Source: JBJMHZ01 sp045807125
GTDB taxonomy: Bacteria > Actinomycetota > Actinomycetes > JAWWOL01
Length of the DNA stretch: 64,000 nucleotides
Direction of reading: 5' to 3'
NCBI GenBank assembly: GCA_045807125.1
Contig: JBJMHZ010000042.1
Span: forward strand, 124,001 to 188,000
Shown: in pieces, positions 8,986-18,610 of the stretch
Layout: the number at the start of each line of letters is the position of its first letter
How positions within the stretch are numbered: the stretch's first letter is position 1
Notes under the pieces: generated by a model
What the model was told of the DNA's origin: nothing
Seen by the model: the letters and a program-made list of their open reading frames with translations, nothing else
The model's database searches: none
Translations under genes and position numbers: made by a program

Positions 8986-9698
8986 GCCTCGCCCCGCAGC
9001 TGGTACCCGACGCCCCTGACCGTGTGGATGAGGCGCGGCTCGCCGCCGGCCTCGGTCTTGCGCCGCAGGTAGCCGACGAACACCTCGAGGGAGTTCGACG
9101 CCGGCTCCAGCTCGTAGCCCCACACGCGATCCATGATGACCTCGCGGGTGAGCACGCGCCCCGGGTTGTGCATCAGCAGCTCGAGCAGCGCGAACTCGGT
9201 ACGGGTCAGCTCGATCGGCCGGTCGCCGCGGCGGACCGCCCTGCTGTCGTTGTCGAGCTCGAGATCGGCGTAGCGCAGCGTCGGGCTCTCCTCGGGCATC
9301 GCCGGCAGCGCCCGGCGCAGCAGCGCCCGCAACCTGGCCCGCAGCTCCTCGAGGGCGAACGGCTTGACGAGGTAGTCGTCGGCGCCGGCGTCCAGCCCGG
9401 CCACCCGGTCGCTCACCTCGTCGCGCGCGGTGAGGACGAGGATCGGCGTGCGGTCGCCCTTCGCGCGCAACCGCCGGCACACCTCGAGCCCGCCGACCAC
9501 CGGCATCATCACGTCGAGCACCAGGACGTCGGGCTCGAGCTGCGGCATGGTCTCGAGCGCTCTGGCCCCGTTGCTGACCGCGGTGACCCGGTAGCCGTCG
9601 ATGGTGAGAGCCCTGGTGAGCGCGGCCCGCAGGTCGGGGTCGTCGTCCACGACGAGCACCGTCGCGGGGTCGTCCGCCGTACCGCCAGCCTCGCCCAC
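8982..9698 (-). CDS. OmpR-family response regulator (MprA-like)
   Basis: The 238 aa protein has a receiver domain (acidic pair in VVDDDPDL, phospho-acceptor Asp62 in VLDVMMP, TARDE, and Lys in YLVKPF) and a winged-helix DNA-binding domain from residue 140 (LTRTEFALLELL, HTVRGVGYQL). GTG start at 9698. It lies 35 bp after htrA and overlaps the kinase gene, so the three genes form one operon. Its target probably includes the operon itself; no operator was recognised. Confidence 0.93.
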   Translation of the reverse strand: MGEAGGTADDPATVLVVDDDPDLRAALTRALTIDGYRVTAVSNGARALETMPQLEPDVLVLDVMMPVVGGLEVCRRLRAKGDRTPILVLTARDEVSDRVAGLDAGADDYLVKPFALEELRARLRALLRRALPAMPEESPTLRYADLELDNDSRAVRRGDRPIELTRTEFALLELLMHNPGRVLTREVIMDRVWGYELEPASNSLEVFVGYLRRKTEAGGEPRLIHTVRGVGYQLRGEA

Positions 9699-9733
9699 CA
9701 GGGCACCTCGCCGATCGTCGTCCAGGGACCGGG

Positions 9734-11212
9734 TCAGCCCTGGGTGGTGGTCCCGGCGTCCCCCAGCTTGACGCTCACGGTCTGCTGCTTGCCGCTCCTG
9801 GTGATCGTCAGTTGCACCGTGTCGCCGGGCTGGTGCTGGCGCAGCGTCGCGATGAGGCTGTCCGAGCCGCTCACCCGCTTGCCGTCGACCGCGATGACCC
9901 GGTCGCCGACCTTGATGCCGGCGGCGGCCGCGGGGCCGCCCTGCCGCACCTGCGCGACCACGACGGACGTGTCACCGCTTGACGTCGTGCCGTCGCTGAC
10001 CGAGACGCCGAGGTACGGGTGGGAGGCGTGCCCGCTGGAGATCAGCTGCGTGGCGACCGACCTGGCCTGGCTGATCGGGATGGCGAAGCCGACGCCGATG
10101 TTCCCGGTCTGGCCGCCGGTGCTGCCGACGGTGGCGATCGCCGAGTTGATGCCGATCACCCGACCCGACATGTCGACCAGCGCGCCACCGGAGTTGCCCG
10201 GGTTGATCGCCGCGTCGGTCTGGATCGCGTCGATGACGGTCGGCAGGGTGGCGCTGGACGAGCCGCCCGGGCCGCCGAACGGGTCGCCCTGCTGACCCTG
10301 CTGGTCGGTCGTGTTCACCGGCCGGTCGAGCGCCGACACGATGCCGGACGTGACCGTGCCGGACAGCCCGAGCGGCGAGCCGACCGCGAGCACCGGGTCG
10401 CCGACGTGGACATCCGCCGAGTTGCCCAGCTGCGCGGCCCGGAGGCCGGTCCTTCCCACCTTGATGACGGCCAGGTCGGACGGCTGGTCGGTGCCGACGA
10501 TGCGGGCGGCTGCCGACGACCCGTCGTTGAAGGTGACGCTGACGCTGCCGCCACCCGTGGCGGCCGCTACCACGTGGTTGTTGGTCAGGATGTAGCCGGC
10601 TGACGAGATGACGACGCCCGAGCCGGTGTCAGCCTCGTTCTGGCCACGGACGTTGATCGATACGACCGACGGGAGGATCGCGGCCGCGATCGCCGCCGTC
10701 GAGGTGGTGCCCCCGCTGGCGGTCGGCACCGTCTGCGCGCTCGAGCCCGAGCCCACGACCACGGTGTTGCCGTTCCCGTCGGACACCTGCGCACCGACGT
10801 AGCCGCCCACCCCGCCGCCGACCAGCGCGGCCGCGAGCGGCACGACCACCCAGCGCATGCGCCGCCTCGCGCGCGGCGGACCGCCCTGGACCGGCACGTG
10901 CGGCCCAGCCGACAGCGGCTCAGCCGGCGCGCCGAACAGCGGTGCGGTGTCGTACGCCGCCGTGTCGCCGTGCCGGGCGTCCTGCGCGCCGTCCCGCCGG
11001 TCGCCAGCCGATTCCCCTGGGGGCGTCTCGTCGTACCAGCCGGTACCGGCGCCCCAGCGCGGCGCTTCCTGCCCGCCCTCGTGCTGCGGTGCCTCGTACT
11101 GCGGTGCTTCGTAGCGCGGCGCCTCGTACTGCGGTGCCTCGTAGCGCGGCATCTCCTGGCGGGCCGCCTCGCCGTCGCCGGGCTCGGGGGTCGGGTGCAC
11201 GGGGTCGGTCAT
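9734..11212 (-). CDS. HtrA/DegP-type serine protease with PDZ domain (PepD-like)
   Basis: The 492 aa membrane-anchored protease handles misfolded proteins outside the membrane. The N-terminal cytoplasmic part carries five short Tyr-Glu-Ala-Pro repeats at 22-43. One membrane helix lies at about 121-142. The trypsin-like domain has His213 (LTNNHVV), Asp246 (SDLAVI) and Ser341 (NPGNSGGAL). A PDZ domain covers about 385-480. Start: ATG at 11212. It is the first gene of the operon with the response regulator and sensor kinase, which suggests that it is both a target and a modulator of that envelope-stress circuit. Confidence 0.93.
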   Translation of the reverse strand: MTDPVHPTPEPGDGEAARQEMPRYEAPQYEAPRYEAPQYEAPQHEGGQEAPRWGAGTGWYDETPPGESAGDRRDGAQDARHGDTAAYDTAPLFGAPAEPLSAGPHVPVQGGPPRARRRMRWVVVPLAAALVGGGVGGYVGAQVSDGNGNTVVVGSGSSAQTVPTASGGTTSTAAIAAAILPSVVSINVRGQNEADTGSGVVISSAGYILTNNHVVAAATGGGSVSVTFNDGSSAAARIVGTDQPSDLAVIKVGRTGLRAAQLGNSADVHVGDPVLAVGSPLGLSGTVTSGIVSALDRPVNTTDQQGQQGDPFGGPGGSSSATLPTVIDAIQTDAAINPGNSGGALVDMSGRVIGINSAIATVGSTGGQTGNIGVGFAIPISQARSVATQLISSGHASHPYLGVSVSDGTTSSGDTSVVVAQVRQGGPAAAAGIKVGDRVIAVDGKRVSGSDSLIATLRQHQPGDTVQLTITRSGKQQTVSVKLGDAGTTTQG

Positions 11213-11285
11213 CTGCTGCCTCCTCGTCTCGTCCTGCCCGAGGATCCGCCCCGTGCCTGAAGGAAAGCTGAAGCCGCCCGGCCCG

Positions 11286-12569
<1,284 letters not shown>

Positions 12570-12686
12570 GCGAATGTCCTCCCGCGCGCGTTGCCCTTGG
12601 CCGCCAGCATTCCCAGCTTTGGGCCAAGTGTGCCCCGCTGGGCCCGGCTCGCGTCCAGGGGGTTGGCGAGGGGCAGGATGAGCGTC

Positions 12687-13547
12687 ATGCCTCGCTTCGC
12701 GATCACCGGTGCCAGCGGCGGGATCGGTGGCCGGGTGGCCCGCCGGCTCGCGGCCGCCGGCATCGACCAGCGCCTGGTCGTCCGCGACCCGGCCCGCGCG
12801 CCGCAGCTCCCCGGCGCCACGGTCGCGGTCGCCACGTACGCCGACGGCGCGGCGCTGCGGCGCGCCGTCGAGGGCACCGACGTGGTGCTGCTCGTCTCGG
12901 CGGGCGAGGACCCCGACCGCGTCCGCCTGCACCTCACCGCGGTCGAGGCGATCGCCGACGCGGGGGTCGAGCGCATCGTCTACGTCTCGTTCCTCCGCTG
13001 CGCGCCCGGCTCCACGTTCACGTTCGCCCGCGATCACTGGCACACCGAGCGGGCCATCGAGGCGACCGGCCTGGCGCGCACGTTCCTGCGCGACAGCATC
13101 TACCTCGACATGCTGCCGCGGATGGTCGGCACCGACGGGGTCATCCGCGGCCCGGGAGGCAACGGCGGCTTCGCACCGGTCGCGCGCGACGACGTGGCCG
13201 ACGTCGCGACCGCGGTGCTGCTCGACGACGGGCACGCCGGCCGCGCGTACGACGTCACCGGCGGGGAGCGGCTCACCATGCAGGGCGCCGCCGAGGCGCT
13301 GACCGCGGTCACCGGGCGGCCGATCGCCTACGTCGCGGAGACGACCGAGGAGGCGTACGCGTCGCGCGCCGGCTACGGCGCCCCGGACTGGGAGGTGGCC
13401 GGCTGGGTCACCACGTACGCGGCGATCGCCACCGGCGAGCTCGACGTCGTGAGCGACACGGTGGCCGGCGTCGCCGGCCATCCGCCGGTCACGCTCGCCG
13501 GCTACCTCGCGGCCCATCCCGAGGACTGGCGCCACCTCCAGCCCTGA
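12687..13547 (+). CDS. NmrA-like NAD(P)-binding oxidoreductase
   Basis: The 286 aa protein opens with a Rossmann fold loop (FAITGASGGIGGRVARRL) and continues as an atypical short-chain dehydrogenase of the NmrA/NAD(P)H-binding type (VYVSFLRCAPGS, TGLARTFLRDSIY). It is related to quinone- or redox-sensing proteins; its substrate is unknown. The start is taken as ATG 12687; an in-frame ATG at 12678 shares the same upstream GAGGGG stretch. The last 59 bp overlap the convergent gene that ends at 13489. Confidence 0.82.
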   Translation: MPRFAITGASGGIGGRVARRLAAAGIDQRLVVRDPARAPQLPGATVAVATYADGAALRRAVEGTDVVLLVSAGEDPDRVRLHLTAVEAIADAGVERIVYVSFLRCAPGSTFTFARDHWHTERAIEATGLARTFLRDSIYLDMLPRMVGTDGVIRGPGGNGGFAPVARDDVADVATAVLLDDGHAGRAYDVTGGERLTMQGAAEALTAVTGRPIAYVAETTEEAYASRAGYGAPDWEVAGWVTTYAAIATGELDVVSDTVAGVAGHPPVTLAGYLAAHPEDWRHLQP

Positions 13548-13992
13548 CCGGCCAGTGGTACGGCAGCTCCGGATCGGCGTCCGGGAAGAGCGGCCCGTAG
13601 TGCGCCGGGTCCTTGCGCACGAGGGAGGAGCGGTGGCTGCGGTGCAGCCGGTCGTCGCCGTACCAGGGCGGCAACCGGCCCTCGGCGGCAAGGTCGGCCT
13701 CCCGGCGCGGCGGCGGCAGGCCGGCGGCGGCCAGGTCGAGCCCGATGGTGGCGGCGCAGGTGTCGCCGTGGCCGCGACGCACCCACTCGGCGCACACGGC
13801 GAGCCCGTACGCGGCCAGCGCTTCCTCGTAGCCCTTCCACGTCAGCACGGCCGGGTGGTGCTGCCAGCCGTACGGCGTGCGGGTCAGCGCGCGCAGGACC
13901 TGCAGCGCCTCGACGCGCTGCTTGCCCAGCCGGCGGTCGTCGAGCGCGGCAGCGCTCGCCGCGAAGCTCGGCCAGGGCAGGAACGTCTGCAC
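13489..13992 (-). CDS. MSMEG_6728-type protein (pyrimidine-dimer glycosylase-like)
   Basis: The 167 aa protein begins with VQTFLPWPSFAASAAALDDR and continues with RLGKQRVEALQVLRAL, HHPAVLTWKGYEEAL and SSLVRKDPAHYGPLF. These are marks of the actinobacterial MSMEG_6728 family, which is related to the T4 endonuclease V-like pyrimidine-dimer glycosylases. A DNA-repair role is inferred and unproven. Start: GTG at 13992; the frame upstream belongs to a shadow. The C-terminal 20 codons overlap the end of the convergent NmrA-like gene. Confidence 0.7.
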   Translation of the reverse strand: MQTFLPWPSFAASAAALDDRRLGKQRVEALQVLRALTRTPYGWQHHPAVLTWKGYEEALAAYGLAVCAEWVRRGHGDTCAATIGLDLAAAGLPPPRREADLAAEGRLPPWYGDDRLHRSHRSSLVRKDPAHYGPLFPDADPELPYHWPVRAGGGASPRDGPRGSRRA

Positions 13993-14000
13993 GGGAGTCG

Positions 14001-14663
14001 TCAGCGCCGCTCGCCGGCCGCCCGCCCGGGATGGGCCAGCTCCGCTCTCGTCAGGAGCGCCATCCGCTCGCACGCGCGCCGGGCGAAGAGCACCTGCATG
14101 CGCCGGCCGAAGACGTGGAAGCCCAGCCGGATCACCGGGTTGCGGATCCGTGCGGCGCGCGAGAGGACGTGAATGCGGAACTCGACCTCGCCCGTGTCGG
14201 GCCACTTCCACAGCTCGTAGTCCATCTGCCCCATCTCCAGGTGCCCCTGGAGCGTGCGGTACGACCAGCCCCAGACCCGCACCCGCCGCCCGTCGACCAC
14301 GCGGGTCTCGTCTACCACGCCGCCGACGCGCACGCCGAAGCGGAACCGCAGTCCGTGGAACCGGCCCTCGAGGAGCATGTCCCGTTGCTGCAAGGGCTCT
14401 TCCGGGTGGTAGGCGGCGCGCACGATCGACGGATCGGCGAACTCGTAGTCGGTCATCAACCGGCGGGCGACCGCCCAGCTGCCCTGCGGGAGCGGCTCGC
14501 CCGGCGGCTCGGGCGGGAGCGGCTGGCGGTAGTCGTCGACGCGCCATCCCTTGCCGGGCGCGGCGTCGGCAATGCGTGACAGGTCGAAGTTGAGCGGCTT
14601 GTCGTGCAGCGCGTCGAGCGCGCGGCGGACCTGGGGGTCGCTCAACAACCGGTCATCTGCCAC
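14001..14663 (-). CDS. DUF1990-family protein
   Basis: The 220 aa protein carries the DUF1990 signature: GWRVDDYRQPLPPE early, FGVRVGGVVDETRVVDGRRVRVWGW in parts, LQGHLEMGQMDYELWKWPDTGEVEFRIH, and a basic C-terminal half (VIRLGFHVFGRRMQVLFARR). The biochemical function is unknown. The GTG start at 14663 lies inside the end of the upstream gene, an 11-bp overlap, so the two are co-translated. The two neighbours are diverged relatives, which suggests an old tandem duplication. Confidence 0.8.
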   Translation of the reverse strand: MADDRLLSDPQVRRALDALHDKPLNFDLSRIADAAPGKGWRVDDYRQPLPPEPPGEPLPQGSWAVARRLMTDYEFADPSIVRAAYHPEEPLQQRDMLLEGRFHGLRFRFGVRVGGVVDETRVVDGRRVRVWGWSYRTLQGHLEMGQMDYELWKWPDTGEVEFRIHVLSRAARIRNPVIRLGFHVFGRRMQVLFARRACERMALLTRAELAHPGRAAGERR

Positions 14664-15366
14664 GGCCGACGCCCTCGACGCGGCGGGTGGTGATGTGGAT
14701 GCCGTCGCGCATGCGCCCGCCGGACAGCTTGGCGGCGCGCTCGCAGAAGTGGGTCCACACGTGCAGCTGCATCTCCTTGGCCAGTCGCACCCGGTCGTAC
14801 AGCAGGTGAGACAACCGGTCGCCGCTAGCGGCCCACGACTCGATCTCGAAGCACAGTCCCTTGCCCTCGGCCCGCGCCCGGAACTCGATCTGCCCAGCCT
14901 CCAGGTGGCCGGGCAAGGTCGCCAGCCGGAACGACGTGTCGTCGCGGTGCACGACGCGAACGGGACCGTCCCACGGGCCCGGCATCCGTACGACGTACTC
15001 GTCGCCGACCGCGAGACCGCGCGCGGCGCCACGGGTCTTGCGGAACACCGCTACCTCCACCGGCGCGGCCCTGTTGAGGTCGTCGGCGATGGTGCCGACG
15101 AGCCGCTCCGGACCGAGTCGTGGGTCATCGATGAACGTGGCGTAGCGGCGGTGGTAGAGGGCGCCGACCCCGTCCTCGGGCCGCTGGACGGGCCCGTCCG
15201 CGTCGGCGGGCAACGGCGGCGGCAGGTCGGACCCTGCGTCTCCCACGGCGTCGTCGCGGTAGACGGGAAGGGTGCGCCAGAGATAGCGCCACGACGCGAG
15301 CGCTGCGCCGACGGGCCAGCGCAGCACGATGCCGAGCCGTCGCAGCGGTCCGTCGGTCGGTGGCAC
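14653..15366 (-). CDS. Second DUF1990-like protein
   Basis: The 237 aa protein shares the DUF1990 features of its downstream neighbour: PGHLEAGQIEFRARAEGKGLCFEIESWA corresponds to the GHLEMGQMDYELW block, and the C-terminal VRLAKEMQLHVWTHFCERAAKL is similar in character. The start is uncertain. GTG 15366 is preferred because it leaves room for a promoter toward the divergent gene at 15438; a TTG at 15435 would abut that gene. It is coupled to the next gene by an 11-bp overlap. Function unknown. Confidence 0.72.
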   Translation of the reverse strand: MPPTDGPLRRLGIVLRWPVGAALASWRYLWRTLPVYRDDAVGDAGSDLPPPLPADADGPVQRPEDGVGALYHRRYATFIDDPRLGPERLVGTIADDLNRAAPVEVAVFRKTRGAARGLAVGDEYVVRMPGPWDGPVRVVHRDDTSFRLATLPGHLEAGQIEFRARAEGKGLCFEIESWAASGDRLSHLLYDRVRLAKEMQLHVWTHFCERAAKLSGGRMRDGIHITTRRVEGVGRGR

Positions 15367-15437
15367 CTCGTCCGCGTACCCCGTGAGCTGGGGGGCAGAC
15401 CTCCCGCGACCGAGCGGTCGACCGACGAGGAGCAACG

Positions 15438-15650
15438 ATGCTCGTACGAGCGCTGCACCGGGCCGGACTGCGCAGCAGCTATCTGCACGGAGCCGCTCTC
15501 GGGTCGGTCGGCCTGTGCCTCGGGCTCTGGATCAGGGCGAAGACGATGGACCAGAAGGAGCGGGAGAACGCCGAGCGGCGCGCCATCTTCGTCGGGCTCT
15601 GGCCACCGACGCTGTGGATGATCGGCAGTTCGATCGAGCAGTACGAGTGA
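15438..15650 (+). CDS. Small hypothetical protein (70 aa)
   Basis: This short gene has a clear ribosome site (GAGGAG, 7 bp before ATG 15438). The product has one moderately hydrophobic segment (YLHGAALGSVGLCLGLWI), a charged stretch (KTMDQKERENAERR), then a second hydrophobic segment and the end SSIEQYE. Two membrane-interacting helices around a charged loop are likely. It is not recognised. It diverges from the DUF1990 pair and is followed 22 bp later by another small gene on the same strand. Confidence 0.6.
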   Translation: MLVRALHRAGLRSSYLHGAALGSVGLCLGLWIRAKTMDQKERENAERRAIFVGLWPPTLWMIGSSIEQYE

Positions 15651-15672
15651 CTGGTCCGGGTAACGCAGCACC

Positions 15673-16074
15673 ATGACGCCGCAGGCCTTCCCGTTCCGCT
15701 GGACCACGGCATACCGGGTGCTGGCGCTGCCCTTCGGGGTGACGCCCGGCAACGCCCGCGTGGTCGTCGACGACGTCAACATCGAGGCCCGGTTCGGGCC
15801 GTGGCTGGTCCGGTCGGTGCTCACCAACGTCGCGTCGGTCGAGGCGTCCGGCCCGTACTCGCTGCCGAGGACGGCCGGGCCTGCCCATCTCTCGCTCGCC
15901 GACCGCGGGCTCACCTTCGCGACGAACCCGCGCGCCGGTGCGTGCATCCGGTTCCGCACGCCGGTGCCCGGCATCGAGCCGACCGGCCGCCTCCTGCATC
16001 CGGGGCTGACCGTGACCGTCGAGGACGTCGACGGGCTGATCGCTCTGCTCGAGGCGGGCATCGGCCACCGCTGA
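15673..16074 (+). CDS. Conserved hypothetical protein (133 aa)
   Basis: A soluble 133 aa protein with no signal peptide or membrane segment. It has alternating beta-type segments (ARVVVDDVNIEARFGPWLV, VASVEASGPYSL, LTFATNPRAGACIRF) and ends with a helix (DGLIALLEAG). The pattern suggests a small beta-sandwich or PH-like fold, but no family was named with confidence. It follows the 70 aa gene in the same direction and ends 8 bp before the convergent exporter gene. Confidence 0.6.
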   Translation: MTPQAFPFRWTTAYRVLALPFGVTPGNARVVVDDVNIEARFGPWLVRSVLTNVASVEASGPYSLPRTAGPAHLSLADRGLTFATNPRAGACIRFRTPVPGIEPTGRLLHPGLTVTVEDVDGLIALLEAGIGHR

Positions 16075-16082
16075 GCGACCGC

Positions 16083-17867
16083 TCAGCCGTCCTTCGCCGC
16101 CTGCTCGGCCACCGCTACGCGGTCGGTCGCCACGAGCTCGTCCCGCTCGTCGTTCCCCTTCATCGTGACGTCGACCGGCGGCACCTCTCCGGTGGGAGAG
16201 CTCGGCTCGCGCGCGGCGGCCATGGCCGACTGGGTGCGGAGCGGGATCTCCGGGAGGAAGATCAGCAGCACGAACCCGATCGCGATGACGCCCGCGCCGA
16301 TGAGGAACACGAGGTCCATCGCGTTGGAGAAGCCGACCTGGAACGGCTTGGCGAGCACCGGGTCGAGGCGCTGGATGAACGACGTGTCGTTGACCCAGGA
16401 GCCGCCGACGTGCGTGCCGGACTTCAGCGATTGGGCGATGGCCCGGTTGGTGGGGTTGGCCAGCACCGTCGGGTCGTTGAGCGCGTGCCGGAAGGCCTCC
16501 GTGCGGCTCGCGGCTTCGATCGCGCTCGTGATCCGGCCGGTCACCGTCGAGAACAGCACCGACAGGAACACCGCGACGCCGAGCGTGCCGCCCATCTGGC
16601 GGAAGAACGTCGCGGACGAGGTGGCCACGCCGATGTCTCGCGGCGACATCGCGTTCTGCACCGCGAGGGTGATCGGCTGCATGACGAGGCCGAGGCCCAC
16701 GCCGAAGACCACCATGTAGGCGGCCGTCTGCCAGAACGGCGTGGCGGCGCCGATGCCGTGCATGAGCAGCATGCCGATGACCATGAGCGCGGCGCCGATC
16801 ACCGGGAAGCGCTTGTAGCGGCCCGTACGGCTGATCAGCTGGCCCGAGATGACCGAGCCGCTCATGATGCCGACGGTCATCGGCACCAGCAGCAGGCCGG
16901 ACTGGGTCGGCGAGGCGCCGCGGACGATCTGGAGGTAGAGCGGCAGCATGCTGATGCCGCCGAACATCCCCATGCCGACGACGAGGCCCACCACCGACGT
17001 GAGGGAGAACGTGCGGTCGCGGAAGAAGCGCAGCGGGATCAGCGCGTCGTCGCCGTACCGCGACTCCGCCCAGATGAACGCGACGATGCCGAGCACGCCG
17101 ATGAGGTAGCACAGCAACGCGCCACTGGAGGCCCAGCCCCACGCGCGGCCCTGCTCGGCCACGGTGAGCAGCGGCACCAGGCCGACCGTCAGCGCGACCG
17201 CGCCCGGCCAGTCGATGCGGTGCTCGCGCCGCTGGTGCGGCACGTTGAGCGTCCTGGCGACGACGACGAGCGCGACGATGCCGATCGGCACGTTGACGAG
17301 GAAGACCCAGCGCCAGCCGGTCACGCCGAGGATGGTGCTCGTACCGGCGAGGAAGCCACCGATCACCGGGCCGAGGACGCTGGACGTGCCGAACACCGCC
17401 AGGAAGTAGCCCTGGTAGCGGGCCCGCTCGCGAGGCGGGACGATGTCGCCGATGATCGCGAGCGCCATCGAGAAGAGCCCGCCGGCGCCGAGGCCCTGCA
17501 CGGCGCGAAACGCCGCGAGCATGTACATCGACGTCGCGAACGCCGAGAGCGCGGAGCCGGCGATGAAGATGCTGATCGCCGCGATGAAGAACGGCTTGCG
17601 GCCGTAGAGGTCGGACAGCTTGCCATACAGCGGCGTCGTGATCGTCGACGTGATCAGGTACGCGGTGGTGACCCAGGCCTGCACGGACAGGCCGTGCAGG
17701 TCGTCGCCGATCGTGCGGATCGCGGAGGCGACGATCGTCTGGTCGAGCGCGGCCAGGAACATCCCGAGCATGAGGCCGGCGATGATCCTGAGTATCCGGC
17801 GGTGGCTGAGCCCGCCCGGCTGGTCGGGCGCGCTGGCCACGGCGGCGGTCCGGCTGGGGTTGCTCAC
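16083..17867 (-). CDS. DHA2-family (EmrB/QacA) drug exporter
   Basis: The 594 aa protein is a 14-helix major facilitator, a proton-driven exporter. Diagnostic segments are the first-helix motif LAALDQTIVASAIRTI, motif A YGKLSDLYGRKP, and the antiporter motif C GTSSVLGPVIGGFLAG. The C-terminus is a charged cytoplasmic tail. The GTG start at 17867 overlaps the TGA of the MarR gene (GTGA). This makes a regulator-exporter operon in which release of MarR would switch on efflux. The transported compounds cannot be told from the sequence. Confidence 0.93.
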   Translation of the reverse strand: MSNPSRTAAVASAPDQPGGLSHRRILRIIAGLMLGMFLAALDQTIVASAIRTIGDDLHGLSVQAWVTTAYLITSTITTPLYGKLSDLYGRKPFFIAAISIFIAGSALSAFATSMYMLAAFRAVQGLGAGGLFSMALAIIGDIVPPRERARYQGYFLAVFGTSSVLGPVIGGFLAGTSTILGVTGWRWVFLVNVPIGIVALVVVARTLNVPHQRREHRIDWPGAVALTVGLVPLLTVAEQGRAWGWASSGALLCYLIGVLGIVAFIWAESRYGDDALIPLRFFRDRTFSLTSVVGLVVGMGMFGGISMLPLYLQIVRGASPTQSGLLLVPMTVGIMSGSVISGQLISRTGRYKRFPVIGAALMVIGMLLMHGIGAATPFWQTAAYMVVFGVGLGLVMQPITLAVQNAMSPRDIGVATSSATFFRQMGGTLGVAVFLSVLFSTVTGRITSAIEAASRTEAFRHALNDPTVLANPTNRAIAQSLKSGTHVGGSWVNDTSFIQRLDPVLAKPFQVGFSNAMDLVFLIGAGVIAIGFVLLIFLPEIPLRTQSAMAAAREPSSPTGEVPPVDVTMKGNDERDELVATDRVAVAEQAAKDG

Positions 17868-18418
17868 TGGTTCTCCTCGAGACGCCGGAAGGGTCGGCGA
17901 CCGGCCGGCTCGTGCAGGCGGTGCAGGTCATCGATGACGTCGGTGGCGAGCCGGTCGACGAGCTCGGCGACCCGGCGACGGTCCCGCTCGCTCCACGTCG
18001 AGGTGACGCGGGCGAGGTGCTCGTCACGGGCGCGGCGGCGCTCGGCGAGCGCGGCGCTGCCCTCGGGGGTGATGGCGAGCAGGAAGGCGCGGCGGTCCTC
18101 GGGGTCCGGGCGCCGCTCGATGTAGCCGAGCGCGACCAGATGCGCGATCTGACGGCTCACGGTGGAGGGATCGGAGAGCGTCGCCTCGGCCACCGCGCTG
18201 GCCCGGGACGGACCGCTCTCGCTGAGCGCGACCAGGGCCGGGAGCGCGGCGGCGTCGAGCCGGCCGGTGCCGGCGTGGTGCGCCTTCGCGCGGACGCCGG
18301 CCCGGAACAGCCTGACCATGGCGCTGGCCAGCCGGCCGGCGAGCTCGATGTCGGCCTCGCTCGGGGTGGGGCGGTCAGCCGCGGGAGGCAGGGCCTGGAG
18401 AGTGGAGGTGGCGGCCAC
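17864..18418 (-). CDS. MarR-family transcriptional regulator
   Basis: The 184 aa protein has a winged-helix core: DAAALPALVALSESGPSRASAVAEA, then STVSRQIAHLVALGYIERRPDPEDRRA in parts, the usual recognition helix and wing of MarR. GTG 18418 is chosen because AGGAG lies 8 bp upstream. The TTG at 18448 that would lengthen the protein sits inside the operator palindrome, which argues against it. The gene is coupled to the exporter by a GTGA overlap and is very likely autoregulated. Confidence 0.92.
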   Translation of the reverse strand: MAATSTLQALPPAADRPTPSEADIELAGRLASAMVRLFRAGVRAKAHHAGTGRLDAAALPALVALSESGPSRASAVAEATLSDPSTVSRQIAHLVALGYIERRPDPEDRRAFLLAITPEGSAALAERRRARDEHLARVTSTWSERDRRRVAELVDRLATDVIDDLHRLHEPAGRRPFRRLEENQ

Positions 18419-18444
18419 GGACGATGCTCCTGTCGCTGCTTGAG

Positions 18445-18465
18445 GCAATCAAGCTAACTGATTGC
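18445..18465. promoter_or_regulatory. MarR operator palindrome
   Basis: GCAATCA and its perfect complement TGATTGC are separated by 7 bp (AGCTAAC). This 21-bp element is 27 bp upstream of the chosen MarR start, AT-rich in a GC-rich background, and has the size expected of a MarR dimer site. Confidence 0.8.
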
Positions 18466-18557
18466 TGGACGCAACCATGCATCGCCCCGCCGCATTCCGT
18501 CGAGGTGAGGTCGACGGCGAGCCCGCGCCACCGCCCCGCGCCGTGCCGCGAATGGCG

Positions 18558-18590
18558 AGTGGCCGGCCGGGAGGTCCCCGGCCGGCCACT
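18558..18590. terminator. Hairpin terminator between secreted-protein and MarR genes
   Basis: A perfect 14-bp stem (AGTGGCCGGCCGGG at 18558-18571 with its complement at 18577-18590) closes on a 5-base loop. It lies 20 bp beyond the stop of the secreted-protein gene on the minus strand and separates that transcript from the MarR promoter. Confidence 0.75.
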
Positions 18591-18610
18591 GCCCCTCGCA
18601 GCGAAGCGGA

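Noticed and set aside
15051..18027. Very long frames across the DUF1990 and MFS genes suggesting fused proteins
   Set aside because: They pass through unrelated genes in wrong frames; ribosome sites and overlaps support the separate genes.
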